Positions 7,298 through 12,795 of a stretch of 15,282 nucleotides of DNA are shown piece by piece. The stretch is from an uncultured Eubacteriales bacterium (lineage in GTDB: Bacteria > Bacillota > Clostridia > Oscillospirales > Oscillospiraceae), in NCBI GenBank assembly GCA_900555665.1, contig USLX01000046.1:1-15282 (forward strand), read 5' to 3'. Positions within the stretch are counted from its first letter, which is position 1. Each line of letters begins with the position of its first letter. The notes under the pieces are model-generated. The model saw only the letters and a list, made by a program, of their open reading frames with translations. It was not told the DNA's origin and did no database searches. Position numbers and translations under genes: made by a program.

Positions 7298-8259
7298 AAG
7301 AAAAGGCCATCGAGCTTCTCCAAAGCGGCGCGGTCGACCGCGTCCTCGGCTGGCGCGCGGGCGAGTTCTTCTACGACCTCACGCCCGGCTGCTTCACGAG
7401 CGTGGAAGAGGTCGAGAAAGAGTTTGTGTACAGCGTCTTTTCCGGCGCAAACCTTTCCAAATATCTGATTGCCGAATCCCGCAAGGGCGGCAAGGTCGGC
7501 GTGTTCCTGAAGCCGTGCGACAGCTATTCCTTCGTGCAGCTGCTCAAGGAGCACCGCATTCTCCGCGAAAACGTCTACGCCGTCGGCGTGCAGTGCGACG
7601 GCATGTGCGACATGGAAAAGCTCAAAGAAGCTGGCCTTGCGGGTGTGACCGCCGTCGAGGAAGACGGCGAAAATCTGAAGGTTTCGACCATCTACGGCGG
7701 CGAGACCATCGCAAAGAACGCCGCGCTGCTCGGCAAGTGTGCCAGCTGCAAGAGCAAAAAGATCGTGACATATGATGAGCTGCTCGGCGAGCAAGGCGAG
7801 GAGCTCGCCTCTGACCGGTTTGACGAGGTCGCGAAGCTCGAGGCGATGACGCCGGAGGAGCGCTATGCGTTCTGGCGCGGAGAGCTGTCCCGCTGCATCC
7901 GCTGCAACGCCTGCCGCAACGTCTGTCCGGCGTGTTCCTGCGAGAAGTGCGTCTTCGACAACCACGCCCTCGGCACCGACAACAAGGCCCCGGCCGACAG
8001 CTTCGAAGAAAACTTCTTCCACATCATCCGCGCCTTCCATGTGGCGTCCCGCTGCACCGACTGCGGCGAATGCTCCCGCGTCTGTCCGCAGCACATCCCG
8101 CTGCACCTGCTCAACCGCAAATTTATCAAAGATATCAACGAGCTCTACGGCGACTATCAGGCCGGCGCAGACTTTGACAGCCGCCCGCCGCTCATGAACT
8201 TCACCAAGGACGACTGTGAACCGTCCGTTGTCTACGAGAGAGGAGGCGCGAACGGATGA
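7285..8259 (+). CDS. flxC: FlxC-like iron-sulfur protein with a C-terminal dicluster domain
   Basis: This 324-residue protein has an N-terminal region resembling the FrhB/FdhB-type beta subunit (KPCDSYSFVQLL at 76-87 and GVQCDGMCD at 101-109). A C-terminal pair of [4Fe-4S] motifs follows: C204, C207, C210, C214 and C257, C260, C263, C267. Extra cysteines C152, C155, C217, C219 and C222 may bind a further cluster. It sits in a run of flx genes whose start and stop codons overlap, and its stop forms an ATGA with the start of flxB. The ATG at 7285 gives the domain start and overlaps flxD. The role is assigned by context and layout: electron transfer from the NADH-oxidising subunit to HdrA. A formate-dehydrogenase or F420-hydrogenase beta label is possible from automated tools, but no matching catalytic subunit is nearby. 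Confidence 0.8.
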   Translation: MQRVKEKAIELLQSGAVDRVLGWRAGEFFYDLTPGCFTSVEEVEKEFVYSVFSGANLSKYLIAESRKGGKVGVFLKPCDSYSFVQLLKEHRILRENVYAVGVQCDGMCDMEKLKEAGLAGVTAVEEDGENLKVSTIYGGETIAKNAALLGKCASCKSKKIVTYDELLGEQGEELASDRFDEVAKLEAMTPEERYAFWRGELSRCIRCNACRNVCPACSCEKCVFDNHALGTDNKAPADSFEENFFHIIRAFHVASRCTDCGECSRVCPQHIPLHLLNRKFIKDINELYGDYQAGADFDSRPPLMNFTKDDCEPSVVYERGGANG

Positions 8260-9278
8260 AAATGCTCCCGATCTCCCGCCTGGACGAGCTCTTCGCGGCA
8301 ATGAACGCCGCCGAGGCCCTGTACATCCCGGCGGATGACGCCGCCGGCCAGGCCAACTTCACCCTCTGGAAGCCGGGTCTCCGGCTCTCCAAAAAGCTCA
8401 ATTCCGTCCGCTCGGCCAAGGATCTGTTCTTCCCGCAGGTGGAAAACCTGATGGGCTTCCGTGTCAGCGAGAAGCAGATCGAGCTGATCGAGACGCGCGA
8501 CGAGACGGCGCCGTTCGTCCTCTTCGGCGTGCGCGCGTGCGACGCGCGCAGCTTTGAAATTCTGGACAAGGTCTTTCTGGCCGCTCCGGTCGACACCTAC
8601 TATCAATCCCGGCGCGAACACGGCACCATCGTTACCATGGCCTGTTCCCGCCCCGAAGAGACCTGCTTCTGCGCCGCCTTTGGCATCGACGCGGCGGACC
8701 CGGCGGGCGATGTGACCTGTTGGCAGGCCGGCGACACGCTCTACTGGCGCGCAAACACCGAAAAGGGCGCGGCCCTGAGCGCGAAGCTGTCAATGCTGGA
8801 GGACTCTGGCGAGGAAGCCGTCGCGGCGCAGCAGGAGGCCACGCGCGAGATCCTGAAAAAGCTCCCGCTCGCAAGCCTCGACCTTTCCAAATTCGGCGCG
8901 GGCAAGACAAAGGCGCTCTTTGACCGTCCGGAGTGGAAGCAGCTCTCCGAGGCCTGCCTCGGCTGCGGCACCTGCACATTCGTCTGCCCCACCTGCCAGT
9001 GCTATGACATTCAGGAGTTCACGGGCGGCAAGACGGTCCGCCGCTTCCGCTGTTGGGACAGCTGCATGTACTCCGACTTTACCAAAATGTCCGCCGGCCA
9101 GCCGCGCCCGACCCAGCTCGAGCGCTTCCGCCAGCGCTTCCTGCACAAACTGGTCTACTTCCCGGACAACAACGACGGCTGCTTCGGCTGCGTTGGCTGC
9201 GGCCGGTGCCTGGCCAAGTGTCCCATCCATATGAACATCGTCAAGGTCGTCAAAACGTTGGGAGGTGCCGAAGCATGA
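8256..9278 (+). CDS. flxB: FlxB-like dicluster iron-sulfur subunit (AsrA / sulfhydrogenase-beta family)
   Basis: This 340-residue protein carries two C-terminal cluster motifs: CLGCGTCTFVCPTCQC (C234, C237, C240, C244, C247, C249) and CFGCVGCGRCLAKC (C309, C312, C315, C318, C322). Its N-terminal domain includes GVRACDARSF (91-100). This is the family of anaerobic sulfite reductase subunit A, the sulfhydrogenase beta subunit and FlxB. No sulfite reductase subunit C (siroheme protein) or NiFe hydrogenase is present, so FlxB is the better call. The start overlaps the flxC stop by four bases after AGGAGG at 8241-8246, and the stop overlaps the flxA start by four bases, indicating coupled, stoichiometric translation with its neighbours. 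Confidence 0.85.
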   Translation: MKMLPISRLDELFAAMNAAEALYIPADDAAGQANFTLWKPGLRLSKKLNSVRSAKDLFFPQVENLMGFRVSEKQIELIETRDETAPFVLFGVRACDARSFEILDKVFLAAPVDTYYQSRREHGTIVTMACSRPEETCFCAAFGIDAADPAGDVTCWQAGDTLYWRANTEKGAALSAKLSMLEDSGEEAVAAQQEATREILKKLPLASLDLSKFGAGKTKALFDRPEWKQLSEACLGCGTCTFVCPTCQCYDIQEFTGGKTVRRFRCWDSCMYSDFTKMSAGQPRPTQLERFRQRFLHKLVYFPDNNDGCFGCVGCGRCLAKCPIHMNIVKVVKTLGGAEA

Positions 9279-10102
9279 GACCTGATCCCCTGATCCCGGC
9301 CATCGGCGTCGTGACGAACATCCGCGTCGACACGCCCGACGTCAAGACGTTCCGCGTCGTCGGTCTCGACGGCAAAAAGCCCTTTGAGCATATCCCCGGC
9401 CAGTGTGCCATGCTCTCGGTTCCCGGCGTGGGCGAGGCGCTGTTTTCCATCACCTCCAGCCCCACGGAGCCGGATTTCGTCGAATTCTCAATCAAAAAAT
9501 GTGGCTGCGTCACCGAATGGCTCCACAGCATGGAGCCCGGCCAGCAGATTACCGTCCGCGGCCCGTATGGCAATGGCTTCCCGGTCGACACCGACTTTGC
9601 CGGCAAAGACCTGCTCTTTATTGCCGGCGGCATCGGTCTGGCTCCGCTGCACTCGGTCATCAACTACTGCCGCCACTACCGCGACCGCTACGGCAGCATC
9701 GACATCGTCTACGGCTCCCGCTCGAAGGAGGATCTCGTCGACTTCCAGGAGATCCTCGACGTCTGGTGCCGCGAGGACGGCATCAACGTCCACCTGACCA
9801 TCGACCGTGAGCAGCCCGACTGGGACGGCCACGTCGGCTTCGTCCCGAACTATGTCAAGGAGCTCGGTTTTGATACCGGAAAAACCGTCGTCATGTGCGG
9901 TCCGCCCATCATGATCAAGTTCACGCTCGCAGGCCTTATGGAGCTCGGCTTCGACCGCACACACATCTACACCACGATGGAGCTGAAGATGAAGTGCGCC
10001 CTCGGCAAATGCGGCCGCTGCAACATCGGCAGCAAGTACGTCTGCAAGGACGGCCCGGTCTTCCGCTTCGACCAGCTCGACGAGCTGCCCGACGAGTATT
10101 AA
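9275..10102 (+). CDS. flxA: FlxA-like NAD(P)H-binding FAD oxidoreductase
   Basis: This 275-residue protein belongs to the ferredoxin-NADP reductase fold used by FlxA, AsrB, the sulfhydrogenase gamma subunit and PyrK. The FAD part contains LFSITSSP (56-63) and RGPYGNGFP (95-103). The nucleotide-binding part contains AGGIGLAPL (117-125) and VVMCGPP (205-211). The C-terminal [2Fe-2S] site is C241, C246, C249 and C257. It is the likely entry point for NADH electrons into the Flx-Hdr complex. The ATG at 9275 overlaps the flxB stop (ATGA) and follows GGGAGGTG near 9260; an open frame from 9053 reads through flxB in another phase and is rejected. NADH rather than NADPH is inferred from characterised Flx systems, not from a residue I can read. 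Confidence 0.87.
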   Translation: MRPDPLIPAIGVVTNIRVDTPDVKTFRVVGLDGKKPFEHIPGQCAMLSVPGVGEALFSITSSPTEPDFVEFSIKKCGCVTEWLHSMEPGQQITVRGPYGNGFPVDTDFAGKDLLFIAGGIGLAPLHSVINYCRHYRDRYGSIDIVYGSRSKEDLVDFQEILDVWCREDGINVHLTIDREQPDWDGHVGFVPNYVKELGFDTGKTVVMCGPPIMIKFTLAGLMELGFDRTHIYTTMELKMKCALGKCGRCNIGSKYVCKDGPVFRFDQLDELPDEY

Positions 10103-10112
10103 GGAGAAAGCT

Positions 10113-10787
10113 ATGGAAAAAATGGTAACAGTCTTCCTGTTCGGGAAAAAATACGACGTGCCGGACAGTCTCACCATCATGGAGGCCATGGAGTATTCCG
10201 GCTACCAGCTCGTGCGCGGCTGCGGCTGCCGCAACGGCTTCTGCGGCGCGTGCGCGACCATCTACCGCATCAAGGGCGACCGTGAGCTGCACGCCTGCCT
10301 GGCCTGTTCCACGAAGGTCGAGGACAATATGTACGTCGCGACGCTCCCGTTCTTCCCGCTGGTCAAGCAGGTTTACGATATGGAGCAGATCAAGCCCACA
10401 CAGCAGATCATGATGCAGCTCTATCCCGAGATCTATGCCTGCGTCGGCTGCAACGCCTGCACCAAGGCCTGCACCCAAGGGCTCAACGTCATGCAGTATA
10501 TCGCCTATGCCCAGCGCGGCGAATATGAAAAGTGTGCCGAGGAATCCTTCGACTGCGTCATGTGCGGCGTCTGCTCGTCGCGCTGTCCCGCGGGCATCTC
10601 CCATCCGCAGGTCGCCATGCTCGCCCGCCGCCTGAACGGCAAATATCTCGCCCCGCACTGCAAGCATCTCGACCAGCGTGTGGAGGAGATCCACGAAGGC
10701 GTGTTTGAAGCGCTCCTTGAAGACCTCATGGGCAAGCCCCTCGGCGAAATTCAGGAGCTCTACAACCACCGAGACATCGAAGCGTAA
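10113..10787 (+). CDS. frdB: Fumarate reductase/succinate dehydrogenase-type iron-sulfur subunit, atypical
   Basis: This 224-residue protein has an N-terminal plant-type [2Fe-2S] domain with C39, C44, C47 and C62. A helical domain follows with two full CxxCxxCxxxC motifs (C110, C113, C116, C120 and C148, C151, C154, C158). Classical FrdB/SdhB has one [4Fe-4S] and one [3Fe-4S] site, the latter with only three cysteines in a wider spacing; here the second site looks like an ordinary [4Fe-4S], as in HdrC. That resembles the N-terminal part of archaeal thiol:fumarate reductase subunit TfrB without its CCG domain. AAGGAG precedes the ATG by seven bases, and it lies ten bases after flxA and 13 before the flavoprotein. 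No quinone-site anchor gene accompanies it. The partner flavoprotein gives the functional call. Confidence 0.82.
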   Translation: MEKMVTVFLFGKKYDVPDSLTIMEAMEYSGYQLVRGCGCRNGFCGACATIYRIKGDRELHACLACSTKVEDNMYVATLPFFPLVKQVYDMEQIKPTQQIMMQLYPEIYACVGCNACTKACTQGLNVMQYIAYAQRGEYEKCAEESFDCVMCGVCSSRCPAGISHPQVAMLARRLNGKYLAPHCKHLDQRVEEIHEGVFEALLEDLMGKPLGEIQELYNHRDIEA

Positions 10788-10800
10788 GGAGGCGAGCGGT

Positions 10801-12408
10801 ATGTATCAGGACAAAGCATTGCAGGAATCCATCCGAAAGGTAGAGGCCGCCCGCGCGGAAAACGTCAAGCTGAACCCCCGCCGTATGACGGCGGAGGAGA
10901 AGGACGTTCTGCTCCGTACCTTCCACCCCGACTATCGTGATAACCAGTTCACCACGCTCCGCGTCGGCGCGAACAAGGGCGACAAAGTCCCGCTGGAGCT
11001 GTGCGCCGTGCTCGAGGGCCAGTCCCGCCTTGCGGGCCGCGACCTCGACCTGACAAAGCCCGACTATGAGACCGACGTGCTCATCATCGGCGGCGGCGGC
11101 GCGGGCTGCTCTGCGGCGATTGAAGCAGACAACGCGGGCGCAAAGGTCCTGCTCGTGACCAAGCTCCGCATGGGCGACGCGAACACGATGATGGCCGAGG
11201 GCGGCATCCAGGCCGCCGATAAGCCGAACGACTCGCCTGCGCAGCACTTCCTCGACGCCTACGGCGGCGGCCATTTTGCCGCACAGAAGGACTTGCTCTA
11301 CAAGCTCGTCACCGAGGCCCCGGAGGCCATCCAGTGGCTGAGCAGCCTCGGCGTGGAATTTGACAAGGCCCCCGACGGCACCATGATCACGACGCACGGC
11401 GGCGGCACGTCCCGCAAGCGCATGCACGCCGCCAAGGACTATTCCGGCGCGGAGATCATGCGCACGCTGCGCGATGAAGTTTTAAACCGCGGCATCGAGG
11501 TCGTCGACTTCACATCCGCCATCGAGCTGATTAAGGATGAAAACGGCCATTGCGCCGGTGCGGTACTTCTGAATATGGAGACGAAAGAGCTGATGGTCGC
11601 ACGCGCAAAGGTCGTCATTCTTGCGACCGGCGGCGCGGGCCGGCTCCACTATCAGGGCTTCCCCACCTCAAACCACTACGGCGCGACCGCCGACGGCCTC
11701 GTCCTCGGCTACCGCGCGGGTGCAAAGCTCCTCTATCCCGACACGCTTCAGTACCATCCGACCGGCGCGGCCTTCCCCGCGCAGATCTACGGCGCGCTCG
11801 TTACCGAAAAGGTCCGCTCTGTCGGTGCAATGCTGATTAACGCCGAGGGCGAAGCGTTTATGAACCCGCTCGAGACGCGCGACGTCGCCGCGGCCTCCAT
11901 CATCCGCGAATGCTCCGAGCGTCATAAGGGCGTCAAAACCCCGCTCGGCGATGCGGTCTGGCTGGATACGCCGATGATCGAGATCAAGGGCGGCCCCGGC
12001 ACGATCGAAAAGCGCATTCCCGCGATGATGCGCATGTTCGGCAAGCACGGCATCGACATCCGAACCGAGCCGATCCTCGTCTACCCGACGCTGCACTATC
12101 AGAATGGCGGCCTGCACATCACGCCGGACGGCATGACGGACGTCGAGAATCTCTTCGCTGCGGGCGAGGTCGTCGGCGGCATCCATGGGCGCAACCGCCT
12201 CATGGGCAACAGCCTGCTCGACATCATCGTCTTCGGCCGTAATGCCGGCAAGTCCGCCGCCGCCAAGGCGAAGGACGTCACGGTCGGCGCGCTGACGCTC
12301 TCGCATGTCGCCGCGTTCGAGGCCGAGCGCAAGGCCGCCGGCATCGAGAGCAGCCTGCCCTCGCCGCGCCTGCTCCCCGATTACACCAGAAAGACCAAGA
12401 CGCTCTGA
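10801..12408 (+). CDS. frdA: Fumarate reductase flavoprotein subunit (soluble, TfrA-like)
   Basis: This 535-residue protein is predicted to reduce fumarate to succinate. The FAD motif is IIGGGGAGCSAA (95-106). Active-site residues equivalent to E. coli FrdA are present: H319 in QYHPTG, T335-E336, R360 in TRDVAAAS (the proton-donor arginine), H432 in LHYQNGG and R466 in RLMGNSLLD. The histidine that binds FAD covalently in quinone-linked enzymes is replaced by N128 (in ANTMMAEGG), so FAD is probably noncovalent. About 90 residues precede the Rossmann motif, far more than usual, and the C-terminal domain is short. AAGGAGG at 10786-10792 supports the ATG at 10801. L-aspartate oxidase is an alternative in this superfamily, but the iron-sulfur partner and the upstream malate-fumarate genes favour fumarate reductase. 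It is the last gene of the operon. Confidence 0.87.
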   Translation: MYQDKALQESIRKVEAARAENVKLNPRRMTAEEKDVLLRTFHPDYRDNQFTTLRVGANKGDKVPLELCAVLEGQSRLAGRDLDLTKPDYETDVLIIGGGGAGCSAAIEADNAGAKVLLVTKLRMGDANTMMAEGGIQAADKPNDSPAQHFLDAYGGGHFAAQKDLLYKLVTEAPEAIQWLSSLGVEFDKAPDGTMITTHGGGTSRKRMHAAKDYSGAEIMRTLRDEVLNRGIEVVDFTSAIELIKDENGHCAGAVLLNMETKELMVARAKVVILATGGAGRLHYQGFPTSNHYGATADGLVLGYRAGAKLLYPDTLQYHPTGAAFPAQIYGALVTEKVRSVGAMLINAEGEAFMNPLETRDVAAASIIRECSERHKGVKTPLGDAVWLDTPMIEIKGGPGTIEKRIPAMMRMFGKHGIDIRTEPILVYPTLHYQNGGLHITPDGMTDVENLFAAGEVVGGIHGRNRLMGNSLLDIIVFGRNAGKSAAAKAKDVTVGALTLSHVAAFEAERKAAGIESSLPSPRLLPDYTRKTKTL

Positions 12409-12427
12409 TTCCTTTCCTGCAAAGCAA

Positions 12428-12600
12428 CCGATGATTCCATCGGCAAGCGTTCTCGGCGAGAGATTTTGGTGCAAATGAAAGGTTGAAAAACGCAGGAATC
12501 CTGTATGCGCCCGCAAGGGGCATGCCCGCATCCGTAAGGCGTCTTCGACGCCAACGGCTGCGACAAAGTTCAAGTTTTTTCAAACTGCACCGTTGGGGCA
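12428..12600 (+). other. Noncoding stretch with clustered small hairpins after the operon
   Basis: No credible gene lies between 12409 and 12795. Visible inverted repeats are CCGATG/CATCGG (12428-12443, four-base loop), GGCGTC/GACGCC (12538-12552, three-base loop) and CCAACGG/CCGTTGG (12551-12596). The last encloses a T6 run (12575-12580) and a weaker AGTT/AACT inner stem. The repeat copy 12440-12496 lies within it. It may be a structured 3' UTR or small RNA, but nothing matches an RNA family that I recognise. Confidence 0.3.
12440..12496 (-). repeat. Copy 2 of the dispersed intergenic repeat
   Basis: Read on the minus strand, this segment aligns without gaps to 7-63, with about 72 percent identity and a 15-base exact core at 12453-12467. 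The two copies are inverted and sit outside the regulator-operon block, in noncoding DNA on each side. Confidence 0.45.
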
Positions 12601-12651
12601 AAAGATCCGGTGATCACCGCAGACGATTGATCCAGCGGTTACCAAAGACCA

Positions 12652-12705
12652 ATGCCGCGCGAGCTGCGACCAACAAAGCCGGTCGCGCGGCATTTCTATA
12701 CCCAT
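12652..12705 (+). terminator. Intrinsic-type terminator of the operon
   Basis: A perfect 12-base inverted repeat (AATGCCGCGCGA at 12652-12663, TCGCGCGGCATT at 12684-12695) encloses a 20-base loop and is followed by the T-rich tract TTTCTATACCCATTTTTC. The GC-rich stem would be very stable. An alternative inner pairing GCGACC/GGTCGC exists. It lies about 245 bases beyond the frdA stop and separates the operon from the transporter gene. Confidence 0.65.
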
Positions 12706-12723
12706 TTTTCATAAATTTGAGCC

Positions 12724-12759
12724 AAAAGAGCACTGGCAAAGGCAAATGTGCGCTTTTTT
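12724..12759 (+). terminator. Second hairpin with a T6 tail, just ahead of the transporter
   Basis: An AAAAGAGCAC arm pairs with GTGCGCTTTT with one mismatch, around a 14-base loop, and runs into six Ts (12754-12759). It lies about 40 bases before the transporter start. It may be a back-up terminator or a leader attenuator for that gene. I could not identify a confident promoter for the transporter between the two hairpins. Confidence 0.38.
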
Positions 12760-12795
12760 AGACATTCGCGCTTTCACAAGAGGAGAGAAAGAGAA

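Noticed and set aside
7105..8301. 398-codon open frame on the minus strand
   Set aside because: It is a shadow of flxC, which has two complete cluster motifs and coupled start and stop codons.
8256..10102. Anaerobic sulfite reductase AsrA-AsrB
   Set aside because: The two proteins belong to those families, but no siroheme subunit AsrC is present and the neighbours are the Flx-Hdr set.
12483..12761. 92-codon plus-strand open frame in the intergenic region
   Set aside because: It needs a TTG start, runs through the terminator stem and has a composition unlike a protein.
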